From: Cylicocyclus nassatus
Taxonomy: Eukaryota; Nematoda; Chromadorea; Rhabditida; Strongylidae
Length of the DNA: 64,000 nucleotides
Assembly: GCA_958299035.1 (NCBI GenBank)
Contig: CATQJL010000316.1
Span: 21,181,676-21,245,675 of the forward strand
Direction: 5' to 3'
The notes beneath the pieces are model-generated. The model searched no databases, had not been told where the DNA came from, and saw only the letters and a list, made by a program, of their open reading frames with translations. Positions 35,734 through 47,439 of this stretch are shown here, piece by piece. How positions within the stretch are numbered: the stretch's first letter is position 1; each line of letters starts with the position of its first letter. The translations under genes and the position numbers were made by a program.

Positions 35734-36676
35734 CGTAGTGCGCGCAAAGTCTGCTGTGCGTTGAGGTTTATGAAAACTATTTTCCGATAAATTAGACGTA
35801 TAAGGTGAGCATGATCCGACCTTCTTTTGCTTGCACTTGGAATCTTCTTCCGTAGCTCCGCCTCGGATCCCGCAAAAACGATATCCCCTTTGCTTTTTGG
35901 CCCCAAAACGATTTCCAGCTTGTCATTTGCCCACCTCCTGTCGGGCCCTGACAAGAGTGAGGAGGAGCATGGTGCAAAAAGTTATGGATAAATTATAAAG
36001 GTTGGGACAAGCTTCTTTCCCAAAAATTTCCCACTGCCAGAAAATGGGAAAATCACTCGTTCGCTCGAAACGCACTCATGCCGATATGGCACGAAATATG
36101 GTAGGTATACGTAGTGTGTCTGAAGAACAAAGTATGAATATATATGATAAACTAATGTGAATGAAGAGCGTGCCCACCTTTTTTACATAAGTGATCATTT
36201 GCCCACCTAATATCCACCTGAGGTAAACATAACTTCCACTTTACGTGTTTCTCAGAATGCCTACGTAAACCCGCTCTGCACCTGAAGTTTACCATGTAGT
36301 AACCTTTGATTTTAAAACCTCTACTCTTTGTTAGGATCCAGAATAGCAACGAGCGTGTTTCTTGAAGAAGAAAGTGCGCTCCAATTGAACAATCCACGCG
36401 GCTGGCGCCATCAAGTAAGAAGGTAAAAATGGCAAGTGGCAAAGGAAATTTGTTTCACAGGTGTCCGTTTGCCACCCACGTGCCGGACCCTGTGCACAAA
36501 TCAATCATCGATTGCTATCATGCAAATCTAAAAAACTTGTTTCCATAATCTTTTTTTTTCAAGGGATTTTTACGATATAGACAAAACAGACTGAGTTACG
36601 TGAGAAATTTATAACAACGAAAACTCAAAAGTACACAGTACACATATTCCTGGACAATCATAAATATCATATATCA

Positions 36677-39483
36677 TCAAATGAGATCTGCTAATTCTTT
36701 CATAAACTCATTGTATGCCTCGTCGGTGGTCTTCGCTTGCTGAGTTGCTTCTGTCTGTGGTCGACGAATGGCAGGTTTGGGCCGTACACCAGCAGGCTTA
36801 CGTTTGAGAACAACGGGCACAAGCTAGAAGAAAAACGGTGACACGATCATGAGCAACACAGATACGCTTAATTTACACTCTGACTACAATGATGGTCACA
36901 CATTTGCAATTCTTCCATTTATGCACTATCAAGCCATGTTTTCATAACGCAGATTTGGCAAGACATTACAACTGTTAGTGTGACACTGACTATATGACAA
37001 GGAAAAAACAAAGAAATTTGACCCTAAAACCAATTTCTAAGATCACTGTTAATTGACCATGTTTTGCATAATTCAGCTGAATCCAAACAAAACCGTATAC
37101 TGATTTTTGATTTCAAAAGACAATCAGAAACACGGAGACGAAACGCTAGTGCCTAACGCACATCATAAATCGCAAGGCTATTCAATAAGCATGTTCCAGC
37201 TATTTTCTACTATCTAACTACTTTTGCCTCCCAAGGGCGATTTATTCTCAAGAAGCACAATTTAAGCAATATAACTCCATTTGAAAATCAAAGCTTACCT
37301 TAACAGTTTCCTTTCGCAAGTTCCTAAGCTGTGGTGCAGCAGAAACAACTGTAGGTGCTTGAGGTCCTATCACAGGTGCTTCACGGTCGCGTCGAATCAC
37401 GGGAGCCGACGAAATAACAGCGCTCGCTGGAAATATGTGCTAATAAGGGAAGGATACCAATAATAGTCGGCGATTGAAGATGGGATGGAATGTATATTAT
37501 CAAACGCGCCTATGAACGCTGATTCCAAATCTGCTTTCCTTTTCTGCGGAATAGGTTTCCGAAAGAAGGTATGAGCGTTTGAACGTCCAAACTTGCCAAG
37601 CATTGAGTGGCTTGAAATCAATAAAAAGCTCCAAAACAATACCTATGCGATCTCCACCAGCTTTGTTCCTTCCTTGCAAACAATATACTCAATAAAAAAC
37701 TGATTTTCCACTTTCCGGTGTTTTTGTACCTTTTCGTAAATTTTAGGCCAACTGAACCTTGCCATATTTGGACATTCAACGCCCATAACTTCTTTCAAAA
37801 ACTTGTTCCGCAAAAAAGGAAAGCAGATTTCGGCAGCGTTTAGAAGCGCGTCTACTTCGCCGACTACTGTTGATATCCTTCCCTTGTAAGAGGATGACAG
37901 TGAAGTATGGAGGAAACAGCAAAAAACTCGAACAATACTCACGGTCTGGTGCTGTAGGTATTGGCGGCATAGGAATGCCCATAGGATTGAATCTAGGTGG
38001 AACGGGACCAAGAGGAGGAGGACCAGGAGCTGAAACGTGTATATTACGATGAAAACGTAGACGTTGTAACTCACGTTGCCGCAAAGGTAGAACGGGAGGA
38101 AATTTGGGGAACTTATTCGGTCCATCGAAGTCGGGAACTGAAAAATTAAAATTCAAAAGTATGTGTAAGCAAAGAACATATGTCGAAAAACATACTAATA
38201 ACAGGTGCAAGGTCATCATCTGCGGGTATCGGAACGTGATAGGGATCATCGCCTTCTCCTTCGCTATCGCTAAGATCAGGAGGTATACCACAGGGAGGAC
38301 CAGGAGGACGAAGACCTTGACGGCGCGGTCCGCCTCGAGGCAGTTTGAACTCGACCTTCTTTCTAAAATATAATGGTTCTGTAGGGTATTTGACAAAATA
38401 AGGAGGTAAAATAGATGTTGATCAAAAGAGATAGATCTTTGCTTGAACATTATGGGAAACTTCGCAGAAGAGATGAATCAAACATGATGTCAGAAAAGCA
38501 ATAAGTAAATCCCACATTCAAGGAAGAAGAGAAGAAAACCAAAAAACGTTAACTCGAAAAAAAGAAAGAAGAAGAAAATGGAGTATGGAGTTGTAAAGAA
38601 TCACATATTCAAAATGTCAGGACTTACTTGACTGGTGCAGATGGCTGCGGTCCCATCAGCTGCACTCTTCGAATTTCACCCTCAGCCACTTCACCTTCAG
38701 GTAGAGGGATAAAGTTGATATCAGCATTACGAGCCAATCGTTCTTGTTCTGTAAACGCATAACTGAGAATTCTTTCAGTAAGTGAATAAGTGTCTTTGAC
38801 CTGCAAGTGCTTGCAACTTCTTACAATCTGCGTAGTAATGCTGGAGCTTCTCATTCAATTCCTTGAGTTCCTTCTCGTCTTTCAACGTTTGCAGTACGGA
38901 TCGCCTTTTGTTGACCATATCCATGATGGTCTAAACATGCAACAGAATATGATGTGCTTTGCGTGAAATCTTCGAAACTTTTGAGACTTCTTAGAAAAGA
39001 CAATGTTCCGAAAAGAGCCAATGTATATCGCTGTTTTGATATAAACATGCATTCGAAGCTCATGGGTGACTCAGTAAACAATTACTTACCCTTTGCTTTT
39101 TCTTCAAGACATCAATGTGGAACTGAGGCTTATCAAGACCAAGAACTGAAGTCAAACAGATTATATTACAGAAGTAAACGATGTGAAAACCGAGAAGAAT
39201 GATGTAAATGATCATTTAGAAAACCAATCGTCCAAAAACTCACTCTGTCTTTCGATTGCCAACATCTTGGTCGTGGAATCATCCACATCATAGCATTTGG
39301 CGATGGTTTGTCGAATTTGCTGCCGATCTCGTTTGTTTTTCTTATTTTCTCGCCTTCGCTCGAGTTTTCTTGCCTAAATTATGAAGTAATGGAATATTAT
39401 AAAATGCATGCTCACAAGACACGAACCTGATCAGTGGGAGCTCGGAAAATTCTGCCACTTTTGGTTTTAGCAGCCGACGGCAT
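36677..39483 (-). CDS. WBP11: WW domain-binding protein 11 (WBP11) ortholog
   Basis: WBP11 is a nuclear, proline-rich spliceosome-associated protein, needed for pre-mRNA splicing in animals. Nine coding exons join in phase: 39427-39483, 39244-39373, 39090-39145, 38801-38930, 38628-38748, 38196-38362, 37943-38137, 37299-37426 and 36677-36823. They give about 376 residues, or 361 if a 45-bp in-frame GT...AG segment (38030-38074) is an intron. Human WBP11 is longer, with more proline-rich sequence. The N terminus (MPSAAKTKSGRIF, PTDQARKLERRRENKKNK) and residues up to about 150, including FIPLPEG, match the family's WBP11 domain. A Pro/Gly-rich middle with an acidic stretch (DLSDSEGEGDD) follows, and the C terminus EAYNEFMKELADLI matches the conserved family tail. 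Exon 4's donor (GTCAAA) is weak. Intron 7 (516 bp) holds a foldback element. I see no disabling change; the identification is strong, the exact exon ends less so. Confidence 0.92.
37530..37840. repeat. Foldback element inside WBP11 intron 7
   Basis: AAATCTGCTTTCC-type sequence at 37532-37593 reappears inverted at about 37775-37836, with about 80% match. The GCGTTTGAACG and TATGAGCG words recall the mobile foldbacks elsewhere in the window. The frame that crosses it (37643-38125) is intron read-through, not a protein. Confidence 0.6.
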
Positions 39484-39500
39484 GTCTGTGTAAAAAAGAA
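39484..39500 (-). promoter_or_regulatory. Probable spliced-leader acceptor of WBP11
   Basis: On the minus strand TTCTTTTTTACACAG ends two bases before the ATG. A strong 3' splice site this close to the start, with no donor needed upstream, is the usual mark of nematode trans-splicing. A 5'-UTR intron is the alternative. Confidence 0.6.
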
Positions 39501-40817
39501 ATCAGTTCAGTTCAAATAGAAACGATCGCGAGAGATCTCGAAAAACTGCTGGTTTTCTACGACTGTTTGAAAAAAGGCAACTAAAAGACACATAAATTTT
39601 CACGTGGGACCAAAACAAGAAAAGGAAAGCAATCTGTTCAGGGAACTTAGAAAAAGAAACGACAAAAGATGGAAATTTGCCATTGTTGAGCACCGCGTCC
39701 TCATTGCCTTCTGCAAGAATGCGTATGCACTTGCTGCGCAATATTACACACACTCCTCTGTTCGCTGGCACTGGCTAGATGATGATAACTTGTGCCTGAG
39801 ATTCATTTATTAACTCGAGCTTTCATATGTGAACCTAGGAAGAAGGTAGCATGAGCGAAATCGGCAAGATAAGCATGCCCTTCTTCTTGAGGAAGAGCAA
39901 ATTAGCAGATGCGTAGTTTTGCATATTTTGAGCTGCATTTTAAGTTTTTTGAGAGCTAAATAAGGCGATACGGCCCTTAGGTACGTATCTACATGAAATT
40001 TTGTCCCAAGCAGTCTAAAAGCCTCGCACGAAGCGCAGCCTCCGAATGCTGAGACCAAGTTTTTCATGCTCCCCCCCCCTCACAATTTGTAGCATTCTTC
40101 GCCATTCGCATGCTCTCTTCTTCCTTAGTTTTTACATAATAGCACAAGTTTACCCTCGTGGAGATGATTTACTGCTCAGAATGCCATATTTTCTTTGGTT
40201 TTGCCAAAATACCTTGTTTTCCTTTACTTCGTTGCCTCACTATATCTACAGTCTGTCCCGATGCCAATCAGACCAAATCGGCATGGGGGAGCTCGCGTCG
40301 CGAAAGACGCATCACGTCTACTGTCAATTTGTCTGCTCTTTTTCCGCTCTTGACTCCCTCCAGTCCTCTCTTTTCATCCAATCTCAGGGGTTATTCTTTT
40401 AGCGACCACCGAGTTTAGGAATCAGGCTCAATTCATTTCTGTGCAAACTGCGAGATTCAGACTATCATATGTAAGCCTCGTAGTTTTCATAGAAGTGATT
40501 TGAGTTCGTGTTCATTTGTCTGACGAGTAAAGGATAACTGAGCTGCATCGGCATTAGCAAGGACATGTATTTACATACATCACTATCGTTCTTCTTGACA
40601 CACCTAACTATATTCGCTTTCCAAAACTGCAAAATGCTCTTGTGAAGGAGTTACAGACCGCTCTACCCACAATTTTTGCTCTTTGTAAAAATGACTGTGA
40701 TTAATTATGCGGCGAAGATGTGTTTTGAAACACGAATATAACGAATAATACCGATATTCGCTATCTGAGATGATTCTGAAATAAATAAGAAAATCTGCAG
40801 AGAACGCAAAAGTGATG
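39501..40817. other. Intergenic stretch, no gene seen
   Basis: This lies upstream of WBP11 and probably holds its promoter. A short C-tract occurs near 40070. Open frames at 40046-40418 lack splice-compatible partners or recognisable motifs. Confidence 0.4.
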
Positions 40818-40890
40818 CATTCCGCGGGATTTGAACCCGGTAACTTATGACTGAACGCTAATTGCTCTCCCTCTACATTATCAGCGTTTC
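40818..40890 (-). pseudogene. tRNA-like relic
   Basis: On the minus strand CCGGGTTCAAATCCCG forms a good T-arm/B box, and GTAGAGGGAGAGC resembles a D-arm end. The acceptor and anticodon stems do not pair well, so this is a decayed tRNA or tRNA-derived repeat rather than a working gene. Confidence 0.35.
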
Positions 40891-41115
40891 TGTCGGCGTT
40901 TCATCATTGGGCCCTCGCATAGTTTACGCGATTTTGTCTTACGTCGCCTCGCGGTTCTTTCGAAGAGACAAGTGTTACGAGTCCACTGCATGTCGACCTC
41001 CTTCGATTCTGGTTTGTGGTAGCTAGTCAGGATCAGTCGTGTCGGAAAACTATCACAACCAAAATGCAAGATAATCGGTATGCAGTGGGTGGACTCGCAA
41101 CAGTCTTATGGTTGG

Positions 41116-41314
41116 TGTTGTGTTTGCCATGGCGTGTGTAGGAAGACGATTGGAGACCGAGTCCTTTACTTGACGACAAGGAACTAAGAATGAACTATAC
41201 TTACTAAGGAATGCCTATATATAGTGCACACAACTATATCACATATCATAAACAACACGTCAACATATTCGTTCATTCTTCTCGAGCATTGGTTTCTTGT
41301 GCGGCTGCACAACA
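41116..41314 (-). repeat. 3' LTR
   Basis: It differs from the partner LTR at about eight positions (for example GTGCACACAACT against ATGCACAGGAAT), so the insertion is not recent. Confidence 0.9.
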
Positions 41315-41577
41315 CCTCCCCTTCTGAGTGAAGCGGTGGGTCCTTTCCGCGCTGAGAATTGAGTTGACACTTCATCTTCTTAGGTTGCACTTTATGTTTC
41401 TCGTTGGCCGAGTACAGTGGACCTGGAGCGATATAAACTTCGTATTCAGTGAACATCTCACCAAAGGAGCATTCATCCAAAGTTGGGCTTGATATATCGC
41501 GACAGTGCATGGGAAACTTTTGCACTGCCTCGGTTAACGTCTCCTCCCTTTTCGGTTTGGATACTAGGCACTGCTCA

Positions 41578-41887
41578 GGCAATCGCTGGGGGCAGGCGGG
41601 CACCGGAAAAATAGATTGCTGATTTCTCGCACCCCGCTCGCGGATTTCTTGCAAAGCAAGCAGGACTTTTCGGAAGACCGCTTGCTGAGTCAGCGGATTT
41701 TTGAGAGACCGCCTGTTGAATTTTTTTTCGCTCTTATCTTTTGCAGATATATTGCTGAATCTCTGAGGAATCGAGAACTCAGCAAGCGGTCTTCCGAAAA
41801 GTCCTGATTGTTTTCCAAAAAATCCGCGAGCGGGGTGCGAGAGATCAGCAATCTATTTTTCCGATACCCGCCTGCCCCCGGCGATTG
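41578..41887. mobile_element. Foldback nested in the LTR retrotransposon
   Basis: The left end CAATCGCTGGGGGCAGGCGG is matched in reverse at the right end (CCGCCTGCCCCCGGCGATTG). Inner words (CAGCAAGCGGTC, ATCCGCGAGCGGGGTGCGAG) also pair, giving arms of about 130 bp. It cuts off the 3' part of the pol-like frame. Confidence 0.75.
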
Positions 41888-43150
41888 TCTGAGTGGAAGT
41901 TGTCGACGATTCTTTCGGCCTGTTCATTGAACTGCTGATGGCGAGTAAGTCGAAATTGTCTGGCTTTTCCAGAATAGCGGATTTCGGCTGTCCTGAATTG
42001 AGTAATATCATAAGAAACAGGTACCTCGGCACTTCCAAATTGACTGGATTTTGAGCGGGTTTTGCCGAATATCTTGCTCTCATCCTCTTTTTCGAGCACA
42101 AAGGCAGCCGTTGCTTTCGTGCCGTCTTCTGTTTTCGGTTGAAATACTTCTGCGAACTGTGTTGTCAGGTGAGTTTGCTTCTTGTTAAGTGTATCGTTCG
42201 TAGCGGTCACTGCATTCAAATTGTGACAGCCGATATCACTGTGAAAGGCACAGTCGCTCTGGTTCCAATGCACTTCAAGTAGAGCTGGTCCATCAAGTGC
42301 ATTTGTGGTACCATTCAAAGCGATGCCATTTAGCGCATGCTCACATGTGCCGTGTCCATGGCATGTAATGCTGGTCCCATTAGCAGCAGTCAAATTATGT
42401 TTCGGGTTCTTTAGCTTGTGTCGGCCAGTCTTGATCCATGTGTCGCGATCTTCAGCTCCACAGTCAAGTCGTAACTCGATACTTGTGTTGTTGGTTTTCA
42501 CACCGCAGTACGACTTCGTTTCTTTAGGCGGTGAGATGACGACAGGATGGACGTCCTTGGCTTCATCGACAAATAGTTTACGTAGACAGTACCTCTCTAG
42601 ATGTCCACGCTTCTTGCAGTAGTTGCATTCAGTGATCGGCTTCTCGCACTTCCTGGTCCTATGGGTCTTCGCTCCGCAGTTCATACAAAGATATGTTCTG
42701 GGCTTGTGACCGATGAATGGCTTCCGCTTCTCGTCTCGCTGCATCGCGTTGACTTGCGGGTTGTCGTTTATCTGATTCACGCTGACCTGAGGTACCTTGG
42801 CTTTGTCGATCATCTGTATGTGATCCTGCAGTTCCAAGTAGTCTTTGTACTCTTCGTTGGATTCTTGCTTCGTCAGTTATGGGTTCTCGACAAGACTTCC
42901 ACAGTTCCATGATTTGCTTCATTAGAAGTTGGATCGTGTCCGTGTCCGAGCTTGAGTTCGGGTCCTGATCGAATTCTGGTAGACGAGTAGCGAGTGCATT
43001 CACAACGTAATCCTCGCTGGATCCTTGTTTCTTCTTTACTTCTTTCCGCAGCTCCATGATTTGCAGCATCAGAAGGTGGGTTGGGTCCATGTTGGGGGTC
43101 GGGTTCGGGCTCGGGTTCGGGGTCTGATCGCCAGTTGTTGTGTTTGCCAT
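41888..43150 (-). pseudogene. gag-protease remnant of the LTR element
   Basis: The first frame (42659-43150) starts at an ATG inside the 5' LTR and begins MANTTTGDQTPNPSPNPTPN. It has two related segments around LMLQIMELRKE and LLMKQIMELWKS and is Gln/Arg-rich later. A second, overlapping frame (down from 42837) carries two CCHC zinc knuckles, CMNCGAKTHRTRKC and CNYCKKRGHLERYC, typical of nucleocapsid. A retropepsin-like segment with LRLDCGAEDRDTW follows, where the usual motif is D-T/S-G-A. The segment further on (KIFGKTR) recalls the region before reverse transcriptase. Two overlapping frames could mean programmed frameshifting or decay. No reverse transcriptase or integrase is present. Confidence 0.75.
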
Positions 43151-43334
43151 GGCGTGTGTAGGAAGACGATTGGAGACCGAGTCCTTTACTTGACGACAAG
43201 GAACTAAGAATGAACTATACTTACTAAGGAATGCCTATATATAATGCACAGGAATATATCACATATCATGAACAACACGTCAACATATTCATTCATTCTT
43301 CTCGAGCATTGGTTTCTTGTGCTGCTGCACAACA
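43136..43334 (-). repeat. 5' LTR
   Basis: This is the partner of 41116-41314. The gag ATG lies inside its 3' end (43148-43150), which is unusual because gag normally begins after the primer-binding site. Confidence 0.9.
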
Positions 43335-43538
43335 GTTGGGAAGATCGCGAGACGATGAAATTGCGTAGACTATGCTCGAGGACTTACTCGTATTCGATTC
43401 TACCGTGAACAGGGCAGAACCTGTAGATTCAGGGGTTCGTAACTTGATAAGTTCTTTCATAACATAGTAACAGATAGGTCTCGTCCCTTCCACATTTGCT
43501 GCTACCTTTGGCGTCGCGGACGTGCCATGTGTGACGCG

Positions 43539-43605
43539 TTGGCAACATGCAGCAACATGTTGGCGTGGCCAAAATGTTCTGCCAATATGTTGCTGCATGT
43601 TGCGA
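43539..43605. repeat. Hairpin with CAACATG words
   Basis: TTGGCAACATGCAGCAACAT at the left pairs with ATGTTGCTGCATGTTGCGAA-type sequence at the right, with a few mismatches. It may be the core of a small MITE; the outer ends are not clear. Confidence 0.5.
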
Positions 43606-46460
43606 AATGTTGTTGCCACAGGTGGCAGGTGTGAGACACAGACCAAGGTTAGCCGCAAATATGGAGGGGACATTATGTTGTTAGTTTCTCGGACTTCAGT
43701 GAAGATCTCCCTGCGAGTTGTGTACCGCGCGTCACTCCTATTTTCTCCTGCACTCTAGCTGCTTTTTTTCCTCCGCGCCTCTTTCGGTCTTGGAGTATAT
43801 TCGGTAGACGCAACAGCACTGCTCCCGCAATGCAGCGCGGACGGCTTATAACTCACCTTAAAGACAATGTTGAAATTTCTGAGTGAACGTTTCAACTAAT
43901 CAGCTCTATATTGTATTACTAGTATTGCTAGTATTTAAAACTCCAAAAATTGCTGAAACTTGGTCCTAAAGAGTTTTTTGACACGGTAGATGAGGTGAAG
44001 CTCATTATTCTTGATAGGGCCTCTTTCTTGGGTTTGCGGTAGGAAAACGGTAGGGTTATAGGTGCTCTTTTGAGACATTTGAAAGGGGGGAGTCGTACTC
44101 AAGCGATTGTACCACACCGCTTGCTCTACTTTGCTCACTTCTTCCTTCAGAAGCGCTCTGCAGGTAAGGAAGACAGATACGCGTCAATCAATGTATCTGT
44201 CTTCCTTATCGGCTGAGCGTTTCTTGCAAAAGTATCTTCTAGACATCTTTTGAGTTCTAAGGGCGAGAATGTTGGCGGGTGTTAGAAAATCCCAAAAGTT
44301 CAATGTCTCGGATGTTCGCAAAATTGCAAATGTGCACGTCTTCTTTGTCTAGTGCGCTCTCGCCGCTTCAACGGTCTGCTGTTTCTACAAGCAACAGAAT
44401 CGCTTTGCATGCAACTGGGACTGCCTATACATATGTGAACGGCGGCCAGGCCCGGACCAAAAGTGGGGAAGACCAAAGTCATCGGAATTGTGGCTCCTCA
44501 TATACAATCTTTCTCACGAGGTGTAGTGCATGTGACTCCATATCATCGGTTCCCCATAGCATAGCGGGCGGAGATTTCCGACGTTTGCTAACGTATGCGT
44601 GGGGCAGTTTTTGCTAAAGAGTACGAAAACTTGTGTTTTGAAACTCGAGGTTCAACAAGTTTTCAACGCGTTCGAATGTCTGCAGGGTCACGCCCGCTAT
44701 AGCATGGGAACCGCCTGAACTGTCTATATCTGTTTGGTAACAGAAAAGGAGTTCATTTTGTGGTATTGTCACAAATCTCTATACAGATCAGGAGCTTATC
44801 ACATCTAAGTTACTTTGTACAATCGTCACATTATTCCTTTTGTAAGGGCATCTTATTTATATGATAATATGTAGTGAGAGCTACACATAAATGGTCCCAA
44901 TGCTGTGTGCATCATTGCTTGCTTATGTCAATGTCACTTCATCGCATAATGATGGTCGATAACGTAAGGTTGCTCGTGCGTTCTTCATTTCGATTTTTTT
45001 GCAGGCTAAGACCTGCAATTTTTTGACTATTGGCTTGCATGTATTGTGTTTACATCGCCGTTCCATTCTCGCAGCTTCCAAATGTGCCCTCCTCCTCTTT
45101 CCCTCTAAAGAAATCAAAATTTTTGTGGGAAAAGATTGTGCAAGCCCCGCTTCTCAGAACTTTCAACTGTAAGCTATAGTCGATGCGCAAAATAACCGGA
45201 ACAAGTTTGATGAATTTGTGGAAATCGATTTTCCTTCATAGTGCAAGAAACTGTCGAAGCTGGTGCTTCGACTACACACAACAATTGTAGATTGATACAA
45301 AACCTCTCTACAGTATACATCGGCAGGACCGCTGTTTCTCTGCAAGATCATCACCGTGGAATGTAAATGGAAGAATTTCATCTCGTTATCGGAAACCAAA
45401 GCGATCAAAGTTTCAAGACAATTTTGCATTCTGTACACTCACGGACTTGGTTAGAGTGCCATCAATAGTCCTAGGATTTTTAGATGCGTCAGTTTGCAAT
45501 GGAACCTGAAGATAAAACTGAATCTCCAGTAAAAACTGAATCTCCAGTATTCATATTTGTTGAAACATCAACGCTAAGGTGAAGTGAACAAATTGAATAA
45601 CTTTGTGACGGAAGTATCCTTTGCGGGCACTGGTACATAATGGTTACTATCAACAAAATAATATAACTTAGAACTCGATTGTCGATAATCTTGGCATCGT
45701 CTATATAATTTTGATATATATGTATATCATCGTGCGTATATATCAAAAAAAATAATATCAGTCGAGATAAATGAAAGTTATGTCTGGGAACACTGTAGAT
45801 GTAGTTGTAGTGAACAGAAATGTTGCTGTACGAGTTGAAATACATTCACTGCTAACATGTTCGAAGCATTTGCTGATGACGAACAGTGGCGCAGTCCCTT
45901 CACTCTAAAAAGGCAGAACTTTCAAAACAGGTATGCTTCATTTGTAACAGATAGTTTTTTGGATTCGACCCAACCTGCTATAACAATGCATGCTTATGCT
46001 CTTTCTCCCTTTGTGAACCGGAGAAAAAATCAATATTCTTGAGATGGCGGTGTCTTGAAGCTGTTTTCATTTGCAGCTAGTTTTTTCGATCTTGAAGGCG
46101 GGAAGTATTCCTCTATTTATTCTGCTGTCCTGCTTATTCAACTGCATATAATATCAATTATTCCACCATTCTCCTCAAGCTGGTGTGCTGCTTATTCTAT
46201 TCTCTTTTCCATGGCGGAGATTTCCAATCCTATTCTGCTAGATTTATTCTAATTTGGATAACTCGAATATTTTTGATATGTTATCTTAAGTCGTATTCGT
46301 AGATCATGTGTGCGAGAGTAAATTGTGCCTTATTTGTGCGTCTTCAAAACCCGTCGCCCACGAGCTGCAGCTATGGGAAAAGGAAGTGGACTGGAGTCGA
46401 CCAACGCTAGTAGAGGACATTACAAACAAAAGAATGCGCTCTGCTGGGTAGTGACAAGAT
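43606..46460. other. No gene supported
   Basis: A 15-bp-arm hairpin (AAGGAAGACAGATAC and complement) lies at 44166-44208. Frames at 44279-44617, 45163-45438 and 45489-45845 are open for 90-120 codons, but I found no motif or phased exons for them. The 45489-45845 frame is A+T-driven. I see no clear element ends. Confidence 0.35.
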
Positions 46461-46464
46461 ATAA

Positions 46465-46800
46465 AAGGCAGTTGAGGTGATAGAAAGCCAGTACAGGAAC
46501 CAGATGGGAGCAAACCCTAAAGCGTATATTAGTGCGCGCAGCCTACGCCGGCTGATAGGCTACGGGAGCCGAAAAGAGCTGTTTGAGCTTAAAGCCAAAA
46601 GGGCTAAACTGAAAGAAATCCCAAACAAGAAATTTCCGGGGGAAAAAGACGACTTCTGGGAAGATGCGAAGAGGTCATGACACTGGAGAAAGCAGAAAAC
46701 GACGAACCTCAGAAAGAACCAGAACAAGCGGCCCACCTAAACAACAAATCAGGAAAGCCCAGAACAAGGGCAAGAGATAAAGCGCGGTGAATCATCGTCG
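46465..46800 (+). pseudogene. Charged coding remnant with a frame change
   Basis: A frame reading MGANPKAYISARSLRRLIGY and then a Lys/Glu-rich stretch ends at 46680. A different frame (from about 46669) continues with a similar charged composition (EEVMTLEKAENDEPQKEPEQ) to a stop at about 46790. A single small indel near the GGGGGAAAAA run could connect them. The composition is protein-like, but no family is recognised; a broken retroelement protein or a host exon are both possible. Confidence 0.3.
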
Positions 46801-47439
46801 TCATCGCCATGGCTCCACTACACTGAAAATAGATGTGGCTTTGATGTCGGCTACAAGGTAAGTGCGCAAGAATAGCGTCACTTTGAAGAAAGAATAATTG
46901 GAGTCTGTGACTGAGCCTCCTGGATTACCACCAATCTTCAAAGCACCGCTTGTGGAGAGGCAGTCACTGTGCGGTTTTTTGACGACGAATTGTACGCAAA
47001 CTATCGCCAAACCCACAGTCATTGTCCCATCAATTTTCTATCATCACAAGTCACTAGGTACATTATCTAGGTCACATGTGGCTGATACTACTGATACCAA
47101 AACCCAGGTATATGTCCTGTCATAGATTTGATTCTTCCGGTTCGAATTCCTTTTTTCATGAATAAGTCTTTTTTTCGTAAAGGAACGATGAAGGTAAGCT
47201 TTTTCAATTTTTCATGCTTTGCGCTTCTTGAAAAAATGAATCATATGCAACTATAGCATTTAAGTTGGATGAGAATCTCAAATTTTGGCGCAAGGTTGTA
47301 AGAAAATCACATCCACCTCTAAAACGTTGCGAAAGGCGTATTCTGCAACAATTGAAAACTTGATTTTTCAATAAATATAGGACAGTACCATAATATTTAT
47401 CCAGTCAGACACTTTTATGCAGGAAAACCTACTAAAGGA

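Larger units (their letters stand above)
34438..35950. mobile_element. hAT element (inner) with 8-bp target duplication
   Basis: The ends are CAGGGCCCGGCACGAAG and CCTGTCGGGCCCTG, flanked by ACAAGAGT on both sides (34430-34437 and 35951-35958). Its termini closely resemble those of the outer element, so the same family inserted into one of its own members. GTGGGCA and TGCCCACC words recur inside. Confidence 0.9.
34032..36492. mobile_element. hAT element (outer) with 8-bp target duplication
   Basis: The ends are CAGGGCCCAGCTCGAGG and CCACGTGCCGGACCCTG. TGCACAAA flanks both sides (34024-34031 and 36493-36500). Its left part is shared with copy A at 21162, so the insertion is older than the duplication. 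A second hAT element sits inside. No transposase frame survives. Confidence 0.88.
41116..43334 (-). mobile_element. Short LTR retrotransposon, internally deleted
   Basis: Two 199-bp LTRs (43136-43334 as 5' and 41116-41314 as 3' on the minus strand) start TGTTGTG and end CACAACA, and are about 95% alike. GTTGG flanks both ends (41111-41115 and 43335-43339). After the 5' LTR comes TGGCGATCAGACC, a plausible primer-binding site; before the 3' LTR comes AGAAGGGGAGG, a polypurine tract (41315-41325). Only gag, a protease-like segment and the start of a polymerase-like region remain, so it cannot move alone. Gypsy-type is the best guess. Confidence 0.9.
40910..43383. mobile_element. Harbinger-like MITE interrupted by an LTR retrotransposon
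   Basis: The left end GGCCCTCGCATAGTTTACGC and the right end near 43360-43383 (GCGTAGACTATGCTCGAGGAC) are inverted repeats matching the families at 30910 and 53959. The flanks TTG and TTA are a near match for a 3-bp target duplication. Without the LTR element (41116-43334 plus one GTTGG) it would be about 250 bp. Confidence 0.7.

Noticed and set aside
37776..38450. 224-codon frame on the minus strand
   Set aside because: It crosses WBP11 exons 6 and 7 and reads into intron 7 in mixed frames; the spliced model explains the sequence better.
46898..47125. 75-codon frame with SVTEPPGLPPIFKAPLVE
   Set aside because: It looks protein-like, but it has no phased splice partners and no clear family, so it was not called a gene.
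47100..47160. GGTTCGAATTCC, a tRNA B-box match
   Set aside because: No A box or cloverleaf can be formed around it.
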